Origin: Oegoconia quadripuncta | Taxonomy: Eukaryota; Arthropoda; Insecta; Lepidoptera; Autostichidae | Reading direction: 5' to 3' | Length of the DNA stretch: 64,000 nucleotides | NCBI GenBank assembly: GCA_949316235.1 | Contig: OX438743.1 | Coordinates: 34,999,242-35,063,241 of the forward strand | Part shown: positions 19,769-31,722 of the stretch, one piece after another | How positions within the stretch are numbered: the first letter of the stretch is position 1 | Layout of the letters: each line of letters starts with the position of its first letter | Program-made: the position numbers and the translations under genes | Notes under the pieces: generated by a model | Database searches by the model: none | What the model was told of the DNA's origin: nothing | What the model saw: only the letters and a program-made list of their open reading frames with translations

Positions 19769-20176
19769 GTAAGTGACAAATTAACAAAAGTGACGATCAA
19801 GAAGGAAGAAAACTTATAAAAACACAATTTTATATTCAATTGACACTAAGTGCATCTAAAATTTTCGAAATAAACGAAGTTTATTCAATCTGATAATTCC
19901 ACAAAATTACTAGGTGAGATACTTTTTAGGTACTACAGATAGTACTTAAATGGTCTCCAGATTTTTTTTTATATAAAAGCGTGACAAATTAGCAAGACAC
20001 TTCGGAAAGGATTCCCTTGTTTTTAACCCCAAAGTTTGTTGGAATGTTTGGTGGAGTCTGCTTTACGCATGTTAAACATTCTACGTGTTTAATGTAATTG
20101 TTGAAGACTGAATTAGAAACCAATTCCCGGGAATAAATTCTGCATTGTAGGTGATCGAAGACAACACAAATCCGTA
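19769..20176. other. Unassigned AT-rich sequence
   Basis: No further coding signal. The reverse-strand frames here run into the SINE and are not genes. Confidence 0.4.
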
Positions 20177-20391
20177 TAAATAATAAATAAATAAATATCT
20201 TTGCACATACACACAGCGCCAACTAAGCATGTATTATGGATACCAGACAGTTGATAGACTATACATTTTTTTTGTAAATAAATACATATATAAATGAAAA
20301 ACATCTATAACTCGGGAACACATGTCTGAATTCACTATACAAGCATTATGCCCCTAGCGGGATTCAAACCCGCGATCAAACAGGTCGTCAA
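20177..20391 (-). mobile_element. tRNA-derived SINE (SINE-1)
   Basis: Minus strand reads GATCGCGGGTTTGAATCCCG (B box), CTAGGGGCATAATGC, GTGTTCCCGAGTTATAGATG, a TTTACAAAAAAAATG run and an AT-rich tail. The A-box region is largely lost beyond GACGACCTG. Overlapping minus frames are shadows. Confidence 0.85.
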
Positions 20392-20435
20392 TAAAACAAA
20401 AGAAGTCGTTATTATGAAAGTTATTATACTTTAAC

Positions 20436-20707
20436 TCTAAATAGTATATAACAAAATCGCTACCCGCGTCTCTGTCTGTTTGTGCGCTCTAGTTCTAAAC
20501 TATGCAATGGCTTTGATACGGTTTTTAGTATTATTTAGAGAATTTTATCTACAACGTTTATATGGGAGATATATTATAAGGTTTATAGAACTTTAAATCG
20601 AGGGCGGAAAGCATAGAATCGTGGTTATTTGTCCACCGACAAGAGCATAGCTCTTAAATTGAAGAAGAACATAATTGCACCCGTGCGAAACCAGGGCAGG
20701 TCACTAG
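20436..20707 (+). mobile_element. Helitron-like element, second family (HelB)
   Basis: Runs from TCTAAATAGTATATAAC through GCGTCTCTGTCTGTTTGTGC and GATACGGTTTTTAG to a GCACCCGTGCGAAACCAGGG-type end finishing CACTAG|T. The CACCGACAAGAGCATAGCTC segment inside is shared with 1.7 kb. A TC start and CTAG end with T following fit a Helitron, but the base before TC is C rather than A, so the 5' border is uncertain. Confidence 0.6.
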
Positions 20708-20708
20708 T

Positions 20709-22633
20709 ATATTATATGAAGATATGTACTAATAGCTAATTAGTTAATTTCATAAATATGTATATATAAAGAGTTGTAAAATAGGTAGTGTTATAACCCT
20801 GCGATAATTAACTATATTGCTTTAAATTATACATCTAAAAGAAAATAGTAATAATCTTGTAATAACAGTACAAGTTCCAGCCCAATCCACAGTAATAGGA
20901 TTATATAATGACGAATAGGTTAAACACCGTCGACCATCTGCTGCCCCCACACAATGCCGACCTTTTTTCGTTGTAATAATTACGAGTGCACGGACGTCGT
21001 TCCAAGACGTTTTTATGCAAATGGCACCGTCGGCCGATTCACAGACACTACGGCGGTTAATTATCACCATTTTTTTTCACAAAAGAGCCTTGGGAAACGT
21101 TAAATGTTATGATGATACGGGCAGCAATTCACGCTGTGCAAAAAGTAAACAAATTTTATTTCATTAATTTCTTATGCCTCTATTTTGTTCCTGTCGTTTT
21201 ATCATTTACATTTTGCTCGAGAAGTCTCTCAGTTAAGTGACGTGCATTTTGACAGGATTTATAGTAATCTACTTCAATTGCGGTCTTTTTAGAGATGGTT
21301 TACCGTTTCTACAAAGCGTTTGAGGTTACTTTCGAGTAATTAAAGTAGGTAATTCACTCTTTTCGGTTAGAGCATGGATGAATAATATAAAGTTTCGTTA
21401 CAAGTTGGTAAACCGAATGTGATAGTAAGGGTTAATATCTATAGGTGAGATATAAATGATTATAGGCTAATAAATGAAAAATTGCAAGGGGAATCTATTG
21501 ACAGTTTTGTCGATAGTTAAAAATACAGCTTTAGTAACATCGACTAGAATAGCTTCCGCTTTGGAATACGTTTGCGAAAGGTAATAGTAATTTTAAAAAT
21601 TCACACCGCAATCTAATATAGTGTTCATTGTCATTTGGTAAAAAGGACGAATAGGAAGAATGGAAGAATAGTTATGGCTATTCTTTTATTATTTCGCTAA
21701 ATATTTTATACAGCGATATGCCCTACAGATGACAAAATATAGACCTCAAATGTAATTATGGTGTCATTAATTGACGATAAGCTCTATAAATAAGACCGTC
21801 TTTTTACAGAACTGTGTCACATTGATTTCTATGATATTTGTTGCAAGAAAAGTAATATCTATCGGTTTGTGCGGAGGTCGGGGGTGAAGAGAGATTGCGA
21901 TTACGTACAGAATATTGCTATTTAAAGTAACTAATCTCGGCGTCCGGCTCTTACTCCTAATACTATTCCTCCCAGATAGCAGTGTTATAAACTCATATAC
22001 CTATATGTAAAGAAAATATGTTGTCATTGTCAATAATAATAAAAGTTTAAAGACTAAACTGTGGGAAAATGCTTTTATGTACGAAAAGAAAATAAACACA
22101 TTCTAACCGCCCCCGTGTCTCAATGTAAACAACATAGGGTTTAAAACATATTGCGACGTCACGGAACACACTGCCTTGACATATCTCACTTGTTTTTATA
22201 ATCTGATATTACAAATAATGATGTCTAAAGAAATAGTATAGTCAAGCGACGTTCGAAATGAAGGCCTTAGAGAGAGCCTTGCTCTACTAGTGAAGACAAA
22301 ACAACAACAAGAACTATGTAAACATGACACAGTCAGTCAGCCGTCATGAATCGTGCGCAAACGCAACTCGCGGTGGGACGTATAAACCCGACTATAGATA
22401 ACATTATCTAAATACGGCAGACTGTAAAATGGCCACGTGGATGATGTGGAACATTAAGTTATGCATATTATGATGCAATTTTGCGTTGCTTCAAAAATAA
22501 ATCTGGAATAAATGGTAGAAATAATAATAATACCAGGAATAAATTATGGAATAAAAGCTTGAACTTTTTATGATAAAGTCAAAACATATTGCATAAACAG
22601 AATGAATTAGAATTCGTATAATTCCGATTAACT
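20709..22633. other. Unassigned; no gene seen
   Basis: Almost 2 kb without a recognisable repeat or gene. A minus-strand frame of 82 codons (20822-21070) carries no known motif. The relative lack of repeats makes this one of the better stretches for unique host sequence. Confidence 0.45.
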
Positions 22634-22825
22634 GGTGACGCCCCTCTTAATTACGAACAACTTTCCTCAAGGAACCATAGTGAAATTGGTCAAAAAAAAA
22701 TTCCATTACCTACCCATACAAAGTAAACCATTCTGAAATCACCTTTAGTATGGAAGTCCAGCAATTTTCGGCTGAATTCGGCTATGGTTCCTAGTTGAAA
22801 GTTCATAATCAGGAGTGGAGTCACC
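22634..22825. mobile_element. Short MITE with imperfect terminal inverted repeats
   Basis: Left end GGTGACGCCCCTCTTAATTA...AAGGAACCATAG is mirrored by a right end that reverse-complements to GGTGACTCCACTCCTGATTA...TAGGAACCATAG. About 190 bp with arms near 45 bp. TA-rich borders are consistent with a mariner-type insertion but not decisive. Confidence 0.65.
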
Positions 22826-22875
22826 CATAAAAAGGAATTTACACGAAAAAAATTTCACCTGTATATTACCGTATA

Positions 22876-23070
22876 GCCGCCTCCGTGGCTCCGTGGCTCA
22901 ATGTAAACAACATTGGGTTTACGATTCTGAGGTCGCGGGTTCGATCCCCAGCGGGGTACATGTTTAAGTACGCGGTTTCACCTTCCTTCACGGTACACCT
23001 TCGACCTCATCTTCACTTAACATCAGGTGTGATTGGGGTCAAGTATCAACCCTATGTGCATAAAAAAAAA
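22876..23070 (+). mobile_element. tRNA-derived SINE (SINE-3), internally deleted
   Basis: Head CCGCCTCCGTGGCTCCGTGG contains a duplicated CTCCGTGG. The B box GGTCGCGGGTTCGATCCCCA is perfect. The ~150-base body present at 14.5 kb is missing, so the head passes quickly into the tail CCTTCGACCTCATCTTCACT, CATCAGGTGTGATTGGGGTC and an A run. It may be a short subfamily or a deletion. Confidence 0.9.
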
Positions 23071-25273
23071 TCCTATATCAAAGAAAATAAACCTCCAATC
23101 AATATTTTATTATAATCCATCCAGTGTGCGAAGTGTGAGTTTACGTAATAAGTACCTATGAAAAAAAATCGTTTTGCTAACTATCCGCTAGAGGCGCTGC
23201 ACATTTCATCATACAAATCGTCACGTAAACGTGAACGCGGTAGTAAAGTTAAATCGAAACAAAACTCGCACTCCGCCCTCAGTAGTTTTTGTGATGCGTC
23301 CACAACCATTCTAAACACTATCGTTCCGGGCATAGTGTCATCTGTGTAAATTGCAATATTTTAGGTACAGTGTTTCCAGTTTTATTATATAGATTTTAGT
23401 TACATATGTATATACAGCCCTATCCAGTAGACAATATAAATACAAGAGAGAATTTGCTCTAATTTGTACGCTGAGGCAGAGGATTGAGTTATGCATTCTG
23501 TGGATGAGTGAAGCTTCGCACCAATGACGTCGCTATGCATTACGATGAATCAATGAAGTTCATTGTATGATGATAATACCTATAATTAACCAGGTATTGT
23601 CATGATAAGTAAGGAACGCTGGTTAATTGAATGAAATGTATTATGTATTGGATTGTGTCGGCCATAATCAAATAGGACAATATGTAGTGCAATTGGGTCA
23701 GAAATGGGCAAGTTAATTGGTTTACCTATTAATAACCATTAGCCAATGGATGGGATTAGTTTCCAATGCTGTTCACACATCTATGTACTTTGAACGTGAG
23801 CCAGGAATGTGTAATGTGATACTTGTGATAGTGATCCTGACTTTGAAATCTCACAATAATACATTTACTAAAACTTGTCAAGTCAATATCTACTACGCTA
23901 GTGATTGTATGAGCACATAAAAAACGCAACATTTTATGCATATAATATTCTGATTAGGTTGGCAAGTTTTAAGTTTCAATAATCTTGGTGCACTGACAGT
24001 CTACTAAAAAAAATTATCATCTTTAGAACTATTTCAAGTACTATCTAAGTTACATTATTGTTTGAATTTTGAAACCCCCCAAAGATCCTGTTATAAACTC
24101 AGCAAAATATAAACACTAAAATTCTACTATTAACTGAGCTAGGACGAAACTCTGTCGGTATTACGAGAATTAGCCTAAACACTATCGTGCCCTGAGATAT
24201 ATTTATTCTCAAATGAAAAAAGATGTGAAGTGCGAGGAGGACTTAAGCCTAAACGTAATATCATAAGCTTTTTAACTACATTTTTTCGTCAGTGGTCCTA
24301 CACCACTTTCCTAATTCTATTAAAGAATATCCTAATATTCTTTCATACGAATTTTAAATGTAGGTACTGAAAGTGGTTAAATATTTTGATAATCTCTAGG
24401 GGCTGAGAATAGAGCTGGGACCGGTTCTTATGCAACTTTTGAACTTTATGTACCAAAATCTTAATTCCGACAAGGTACTAATTATCTCACAAGTTCCTAA
24501 TAAAATTCGTTCCCCGGCTTTATTATTATTATTTTATTTGGGTTAACAAACAGTGAAATAATCATTATCTTAAGTTATGTCACCAACACCGTTAACTACA
24601 TATTACTTTTCCCTTTGTAGTTGAGGAGCGCATACAGTTACCTACTAGTAGATAGATTATGATCAATCAATACTTATTATCCAATGATATTATTATGTAA
24701 ATTTATACCAGATCAATAACATTTATGTGTATTAGATTTTATCTAATACATTGCGCAACCAACTAACATAGTATTATTACATTCATTATGGCACATAATA
24801 GGTATAACATCACATTCATCTACTCCGGTCTTTCGTTAAAATTTTTGACAGACGTTTTACCTGATAGATTTTTTAATGTCGCTGCCGTCTCTTTTAGTGG
24901 TCATAAAATTTATATGCGGGGTCGTTCTCATAAAACTTTGCAACACATTGTATCATGTCGATCTACAGCCACGATATTACGCTTGCAAAACAAATTAGCA
25001 GGTAGTTGATAATAACACCCTCAAGGAAGCAGGACGCGTATTATTTTTTTAATAATTCCTCGCTAATGGTGCAGTATGACTGGCCACTTTACCGTTATTT
25101 TATAATTGTTCTAACAGTGGAATATTAAATGAACTTAGCTATTGTTTATGCATTGTATTGAATGGTTATTTATTCTGTCACATCGCAGCTGATGGTGTAC
25201 TGATTTGTCACATGAATGTGTCAAATTAGCTAATAGTTTATAGAACCACCTTAAACGCCAGAATGACAACAGA
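23071..25273. other. Unassigned; no gene seen
   Basis: 2.2 kb, AT-rich. Small frames at 23158-23349 (basic, serine-rich) and 24788-25009 show no known motif and no splice context I would trust. A palindrome TCACGTAAACGTGA sits near 23221. Confidence 0.45.
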
Positions 25274-25515
25274 ACACAACGCCATCTAGTTTCACATTAA
25301 ACAACTATAGGCTTGTGTTGTGGATACCAGAGGTTGATATACTACACAAATACATTTTTTTTTGTAAAGAAATAAATATATAAATCAAAAACATCCATAA
25401 CTCGGGAACACGTGTCTATATTCATCATACAAACATATGCCCCTAGCGGGATTTGAACAAGCAACCTTTTGGTATAGCAGTCAGAGTTTCTAACCACTAC
25501 ACCAAAGAGGTCGTT
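25274..25515 (-). mobile_element. tRNA-derived SINE (SINE-1), full length
   Basis: Minus strand has TTTGGTGTAGTGGTTAGAAA (A box), CTGCTATACCAAAAGGTTGC, CAAATCCCGCTAGGGGCATA (degenerate B box) and the complete body to CTAGATGGCGTTGTGTTC. Its tail is short. Confidence 0.9.
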
Positions 25516-25957
25516 GATATATTGATAATTCGTCATCAATAAACAAGGAACCAACTAAACGTGTTACAAAATGGCGTATCAATCACATTTATTATTATAT
25601 TAATCACAGTATACTATAATGAAATATGTCAGTGAATATTCAATTTAACTCTCAGTTGCATAAGGTAAACAGTTCCAGGTAGTTTGCTTACACTAGAGGA
25701 AACAAAGGCGCCCGAGATTCACCTACTAACCCATTTCGGCGGTACCGCGGTGTATCGTCGCAAATTGACTGGCTTGTTACATTGGGGAGGTAATAGGGGT
25801 GGCAATTCGGAAACAACGTCACAATATAGTTATCGAGAATGCATTGTTTAGTAATATTATGCAGTTCAAATTCACGAGTATCTCTATCTTTAAAAAGTAT
25901 AAACAAAATGGCTGATGCTCTAAGCTGGGCTATTTATTGATTTTGATACTTTTTGAT
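25516..25957. other. Unassigned sequence
   Basis: A GC-balanced patch at 25700-25790 (TTTCGGCGGTACCGCGG) has no recognised identity. Confidence 0.4.
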
Positions 25958-26133
25958 AAGGCATGGAACTCCCTTCCGGCGTCAGTCTTTCCTGAATCCT
26001 ACAACCTTGGGATCTTCAAGAGCAGGGTGAATAGGCATCTACTGAGATCGCATGCTTCATCTTCGGCCACATCGTCACTTCCCATCAGGTGAGATTGTGG
26101 TCAAATGCGTATCCAGTTACTCTTAAAAAAAAA
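25958..26133 (+). pseudogene. LINE polymerase C-terminal end with A-rich tail
   Basis: In frame from 25958 the translation is KAWNSLPASVFPESYNLGIF then KSRVNRHLLRSHA, a classic C-terminal block of Jockey/CR1-group LINE ORF2. It is followed by CTTCCCATCAGGTGAGATTG, TGGTCAAATGCGTATCC and an A run. The tail resembles the 3' end of SINE-3. The element is 5'-truncated to about 60 codons. Confidence 0.8.
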
Positions 26134-26149
26134 CGGTTTTTACTGTCAT

Positions 26150-26206
26150 AGAAATTTTCTCGAGATTTACGCGGATGGAGTCGCGGGCGGAGAGCTAGAC
26201 TATTGA
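26150..26206 (+). mobile_element. Helitron-like 3' end fragment
   Basis: ACGCGGATGGAGTCGCGGGC then GGAGAGCTAGA matches the CTAG end of HelA-type elements. Only the last ~55 bp are present. Confidence 0.45.
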
Positions 26207-26869
26207 ATTCGTACACTGACAATTATATATACGGGATGCAAAGTACGAACGACACCGTAAGGAAAATTACCTTAGACATTAAAGGAAACTTTATTTTATT
26301 TTAAAATTGAAAAACTTATATTTTTTTTAAAACTGAGCCATGCTATCTGTCACACTCACATAACAATTAAATCTAACATTTCGTATATTAGAATACGCAG
26401 GAGGAACGTGCAAATTTTTACCTACTACATTTTTCAAAAAGGCGCGGTTTTACTCTCTAGGACACAGGTAACATTTACAATGAAGTCGTGCATGCTAATT
26501 GGGTCCAGGCGGAGTCTTTCAATATACCCATGAGATTCCTTCTACTCTCTTAAAAAACTTTCATTTGCCATAAAAGCGATATTTATAAAATGTAAAATTT
26601 TATTGTCCTTAAATGGCACCATGTTATTAGTTTTTAACCTTGACTCTATCGGTTGGTACAATAAAATAGAAAGTGTCTTGCTGTTGCGTTAAGCGTTAGG
26701 TATAGAGCAAATCGGTAGACAATCGCTAGTAGAGAGATTGAATCACTTGCTTAAGTATCTACTAAAGACCGATATCTATCGGTCCTTAGGTGGATCGATT
26801 TAAGGCGCTCAAAGTCTTTAAATACACTTTTTCTCACCGTTAAATGCTTTCTTTAGTAAGAAATTCCTA
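26207..26869. other. Unassigned AT-rich sequence
   Basis: Nothing recognised apart from a small palindrome, GACCGATATCTATCGGTCC, at 26768-26786. Confidence 0.4.
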
Positions 26870-27085
26870 TCTAACTAATATTATAAATGCGAAAGTTTGT
26901 ATGTTTGTTTGTTTGTTGCTCAATCACGGCCAAACGGATGGACGGATTTGGATGAAATTTTGTATATAGGTAGAATATACCCTGGATTAATTTTTTATCC
27001 CGATAAAGTGAGTAGTTCCCACGGGATAAACAAATTTCCGCGATAAAGTTATTTTAAGCAGGCGAAACCGCGGGCGCAAAGTTTT
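26870..27085 (+). mobile_element. Helitron-like element HelA
   Basis: Begins A|TCTAACTAATATTATAAATG, the best 5' end in the window, and ends CCGCGGGCGCAAAGTTTTC with the CTAG lost. Interior ACGGCCAAACGGATGGACGG and CACGGGATAAACAAATTTCC. Confidence 0.85.
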
Positions 27086-27394
27086 CTTCTACCCTATGTA
27101 TGATTTGAATTGTACAACTCTACATTATTGTGGCGACCCTGTCCAAACCCTCTCTAACGTGTTCCATTGACTATATGGTTAATTGCTTCTATACAAACCG
27201 CTATTCTACAATATTGGTTTATGTTATCTGTCAAAGTCTAACATAGATATATTTGCCAATGTATAAGGTTTGTTTGAACACTTTTCGAATGAAATGTGTT
27301 TCCACTTGGATAATTTGTAATTTGCTATGTCTCTCCGCCCACTTGCTTCTACACACATGGTATATAATAACCACCCAACTAAAAAAAATAAAAA
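27086..27394. other. Unassigned sequence
   Basis: No feature; a minus 63-codon frame has no motif. Confidence 0.4.
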
Positions 27395-27601
27395 ACCCGA
27401 CTGTATAAAAAGCAAACTTAAAGATGGAAACGCCTATGTGATTTAGAAGCTCTTCATATTCTACATATATTTTTATTTTGACAATATTTATTGTGACGTA
27501 ACCTATGGTATGACACTTGAACTGTCACGACGAACTGCTACAAGGGAAGAAAGAATCCCATATACATAGATGCAAAAATATAACCCTCTTTTTAGTCGGG
27601 T
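27395..27601. mobile_element. MITE-like element with ACCCGACT ends
   Basis: Left ACCCGACTGTATAAAAAG and right CTTTTTAGTCGGGT are inverted (8 perfect bases, then AAAAAG). About 207 bp, non-coding. AACCCGACT-AAAAAG ends are familiar from lepidopteran MITEs. No clear target duplication seen. Confidence 0.55.
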
Positions 27602-27694
27602 AATGATATACAAATCTATTTTAAAAGGGTATTGAGAATCGAATGCAAACCAAATGCCAAAATCAGATGCTAATCTGAAACGTTTAAAATAAAA

Positions 27695-27972
27695 AAATTA
27701 AAAATATATAAATATCTTTGCATATACACACAGCGCCATCTATTTTCACACTAAGCAACTAGTCTTGTATTATAGATACCAGATGGTTGGTAAACTACAC
27801 AAATACATTTCTTTTCGTAAATAAATACAAAATTTGTAAATATATAAATGAAAAACATCCATAACTCGGAAACACATGTCTGTATACATCATACAGACAT
27901 ATGCCCCTAGCGGGATTCGAATCCGCGACCAATTGGAATAGCTGTCAGAGTTTCTAACTAACGTCTTCTTTG
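27695..27972 (-). mobile_element. tRNA-derived SINE (SINE-1)
   Basis: Minus strand: AACTCTGACAGCTATTCCAA, GGTCGCGGATTCGAATCCCG (B box), CTAGGGGCATATGTCTG, and a complete body to a long AT tail. The A-box side is partly replaced. Contains a small internal TTACAAATTTTGTA insertion relative to other copies. Confidence 0.85.
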
Positions 27973-28612
27973 AAGTTATAAAATCTTTATTTTATTGATT
28001 AACGTATAAATTATTTGAGCGACAAAGTATTTAATTCAATTGTGAATTTGTGACATTATGAAAAACAAAAATAAAACTAAATTGGAGCGATATTAAGTTT
28101 TGATATTATCAATTGAAACTTTACATAATAATGTAACTCATAAAACTATTTCATTAAGTTGCTTTATATTAAGTTATCTTTGGTATAAAGCGTGTCTGAT
28201 AATGTCCACATTATTAAAAAAAAAGAATTAAACATGTAATGAGATAAGTTGGACAAAACTCGAGAAATTTATTTTATTGCAGTTTTTACCTCGTCATTCC
28301 GTTGTAATTAGGAAGGCAAGACCAATATTGATTTCTGCTTCTGGTAGAGCTTATTGCGGAGTTCTAAAATATGTCAAGTGCAGTGCAATTTGAGCCTTAC
28401 TTTGGAAAGTCCTGTCCTGTTATTGTTGCAATGAATCAATTCTCGTGGTATTCTCAACGACTGTAAATTTAACTAATACTTTGGGCAACCATTTTAAATC
28501 GGTTCTTTATTTCCAGCTAAATATCAGTTCGTCATTGCTCCCTTTCTTTCACACGACCCAGCTTTATTCTCCTTACATTCCCCTTCAAATTTATTTAAAT
28601 GTTATTTTATAA
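27973..28612. other. Unassigned AT-rich sequence
   Basis: No feature supported. Confidence 0.4.
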
Positions 28613-28620
28613 TACTTCAC

Positions 28621-29035
28621 CATAGCTGGGTATTACCTCGTTAATCCGTTAATCGTTAATTAACGAGGTTAACATTGCGACTAACTGTTTACTTTTAAGT
28701 TCACTTTAACAAATGTTAACCGACTCGTAAACTTCCGTTAAAATTCCCCAAGTCCGTTAATTGTTAATCCAGTACCTACTATTTTCCAAAAAATACCGCA
28801 CGCTCTATATTACAAACTCTAATTATACACGTCTTTTTTGTTTCTAACCTGTAAACTTCCAAAATCCAAGCCAACAGTTTTTACAAGTAGATCACTGACG
28901 TAACGATATAAAAAATGCAATTTTTATCACGAGTCAACGGATTAACGATTAACGTTGCGTTTAACAAGTTAACTTTTTTAGAAACAGATTAGCGATCGAA
29001 GAAGTTAACTATTTGTTTAACAGTGCCCAGCTATG
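28621..29035. mobile_element. hAT-type MITE, 415 bp
   Basis: Ends are CATAGCTGGG at 28621 and its exact reverse complement CCCAGCTATG at 29026-29035. Both ends carry GTTAAC-rich subterminal sequence (TTAATCGTTAATTAACGAGG on the left). Flanking octamers TACTTCAC (28613-28620) and TATTTCAC (29036-29043) match at 7 of 8 positions, the duplication length of hAT elements. No transposase frame. Confidence 0.85.
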
Positions 29036-29043
29036 TATTTCAC

Positions 29044-30477
29044 CATCATATTTCAAGGTAATATATGCACATAATTAATATGCCCTGTTATATAACACCA
29101 TCCCCATACTACATAATTAAGCACTTTTTTACCCGTTACTTGATTTTGTTTACACATGAAAGGAAATCTCAACTTATCACCACTTCATTGTAAATCTCGT
29201 TACTTTTATTGAACTTTAGATCGACGTAGTCAGGTCAAGTAGGCACCTACTTACGTCAGAGTGATCTACGGGTTTCATTACCAAGACCAAACTGTCTTGG
29301 TTCATGGTTAGTGGGGTAGCGGCGAGAACATTGATATCTCACGTCCAGTAGTTAGATCGATCTCAACTTTCGATTATACGAGCAAACTTACAACGCGCAT
29401 TGTGCCTTATATTTACAGGTGTCTTATTAATCAACAACTCCGGAAACAATTTGTATAATTCGGCCTATTTTTGGAGTTCTGTATAGAAATTGTCAAAACG
29501 GAATACCAGTAGCATCACTTCGCTGTCGGTTCGTCTAACACAGCTATGCATTTAAGAAAGTACTCGACATATACGTAGACAATTTAACTAGGTATAATTG
29601 TAGAAAATAGTGGTCGAAATACCTACTCATGTTAACCCGAATTTCAACTTTAAGCATGTTAAGTGAAAAAAAATCTATATGTTAAACTAAAATTGAATGC
29701 AAATTAGAGCAATATAACAAATTAGGCAAATATATACAGGGTGAAATTTAATTCGTGTTATTCCTTTTATATGTATATATATATATGTGTGTCAGGCTAT
29801 TAATAACATTTCTAATGGATTGTAGGTAAGTAAAACTTTGTCATTTTAAAGCTTTGAAATTTTGGGGAACATCATCTGTAGTCTTACATTGTAGGAAAAA
29901 TGGAAGAAAACAGTTTGTTAAATTCAAAGTCTCAAAATCCACAGATTTGAAATTGTACGATTTGAGTAAGGGACCAAAGTGTATTAATCTATAAGATCAT
30001 CCAACGCTGCCAAATTAGGAGGTAATTAAGTGGGAAGACACGGAATCGTGTGTCATATTACCGGACACATTAATCAACCGACCGTTATTGCCGACCCCAC
30101 ACACGACGCTCCCCTTAGCAATTATTGTATTGTATTATTTACTTATTACTTACAGGGGATGGAACAGTAACAAAAAACAACATTGAAAGCTTCGTAGAAA
30201 GTAGTGCGAGCATTTCGTAGCTCTCATAAATGTTGTATTTTCTATCGTCAAATAATAAATAATCGTAGTAATAATGGAATGAACAACACCATAGAAGGTA
30301 GTATTTGAAGTATGATACTGTACTTATTTCACCGATCGAAAAATATTTTATTCATGATGTCATTATGAAATATTATAAAATACAAAGTTATATTTGCTGT
30401 ATATACTGTAAAATAATGGTTAATTAATAATAGCGGATTTTTCATTAACTTTAAATACCTATCTTATTTTATATTAG
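29044..30477. other. Unassigned; no gene seen
   Basis: 1.4 kb of mostly AT-rich DNA with a TATATATATATG microsatellite near 29771. A GC-balanced stretch at 29220-29420 has no recognised homology. Confidence 0.45.
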
Positions 30478-30741
30478 GATGACCTTTGGTGTCGTGGTTA
30501 GCAACTCTGACCACTATATCAAAAGTTTACGGGTTCGAATCCCGCTAGGGGCATATGTTTGTGTGATGAATACGGACATGTGTATTCGAGTTATGGATGT
30601 TTTTATTTATAATAAGTATTTATTTACAAAAAAAAAATGTATTTATGTAGTATATCAACCATCTGGTATCCACAACACAAGCCTAGTTGCTTACTGTGGA
30701 ATTAGATGGCGCTGTGTGTAAGTCCATGGATATTTATGTTT
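30478..30741 (+). mobile_element. tRNA-derived SINE (SINE-1), full length
   Basis: GACCTTTGGTGTCGTGGTTAG (A box), TTTACGGGTTCGAATCCCGC (B box), complete body including CATCTGGTATCCACAACAC and AGATGGCGCTGTGTGTAAG, and a TATTTATG tail. An 80-codon frame across it is incidental. Confidence 0.9.
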
Positions 30742-31384
30742 ATTCGTTGAAACCTGTTAAATGTTTGTTTTTTTCAGGTTTTTTTGGTGACACGATTGGA
30801 AAGTTAAAGGAAATATTTACCTAAATAAAAACAGCCACTTATGAACTTTAATAATAATTTAAAAATCTGCCCAATCATTGCGCGAAAAAGTATTTTATCG
30901 GTCTCTTATAATGTGTAGGGTACCACCCCTAAATATGTTTTACGTAAATTCACTACGTGACTATACAATATTTAACTAAAGACACCTACAACCAAAGCTA
31001 AACGTCCTAAATTTATTATTAAGGAAAGTACGGTGACCGTGGGGAATATAAATACCCACCGTACCACTAGAGGTTAGGTTAGACCTATTCGTTATTGTAT
31101 AAGAAAGTAAAAGATGGATGTAGTTGAAAATTTTTCCGGAGTCTATAACCAAAGGCAGTGAAAATTGTATATTAAATCTATTCTGCCAAATTAGTGAATC
31201 TTGATATATACATAGTGAATAGTGAAGAGATTTATTATTTCATCACTTGAAAACATAACATTAACTTCATTTTAAAATTACTGCTCATTTTTAAACTTAA
31301 ATTGTTATCTAAGTAGGTTTTGGTATAAAATTTGTAATTCGACAGAACAAGGAAACATATATTTTAATCAGATTGAAAAAACGT
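30742..31384. other. Unassigned; small hairpin at 31027-31063
   Basis: GTACGGTG and CACCGTAC enclose an AATATAAATA core; the hairpin is isolated. No gene seen. Confidence 0.35.
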
Positions 31385-31497
31385 GCAAGTCTACAGATGT
31401 TTACATGCGAACATTCCCTTAGTCGCCTTTTACGACAGCCACGGGAAGAAATGGGTTGATCCTATTCTTTTTATGTGCCGAAACTATACAGAACGAA
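31385..31497 (-). repeat. Repeat family E fragment
   Basis: CCCTTAGTCGCCTTTTACGA, CCACGGGAAGAAATGGGTTG and ATTCTTTTTATGTGCCGAAA mark the start-side block of family E. Confidence 0.8.
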
Positions 31498-31559
31498 CTT
31501 GAATAAAGCTAGAATAATTTTATTATTATCTTGATTATTGTTATATCATTTATCATTAC

Positions 31560-31722
31560 ATGTATACCCGAGTTATGGATGTTTTCATTTATAATAAGTA
31601 TTTATTAAAAAAAAATGTATTTATGTAGTATAACAACCATCTGGTATCCACAACACAAGCCTATAGTTGCTTACTGTTGATCTAGATGGCGCTATGTGTG
31701 TGTCTAAGGATATTTATTATTA
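31560..31722 (+). mobile_element. SINE-1, 5'-truncated
   Basis: Starts within the body at TATACCCGAGTTATGGATG and keeps the rest to TCTAGATGGCGCTATGTGTG and a TTATTATT tail. 5' truncation is the usual result of target-primed reverse transcription. Confidence 0.85.
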
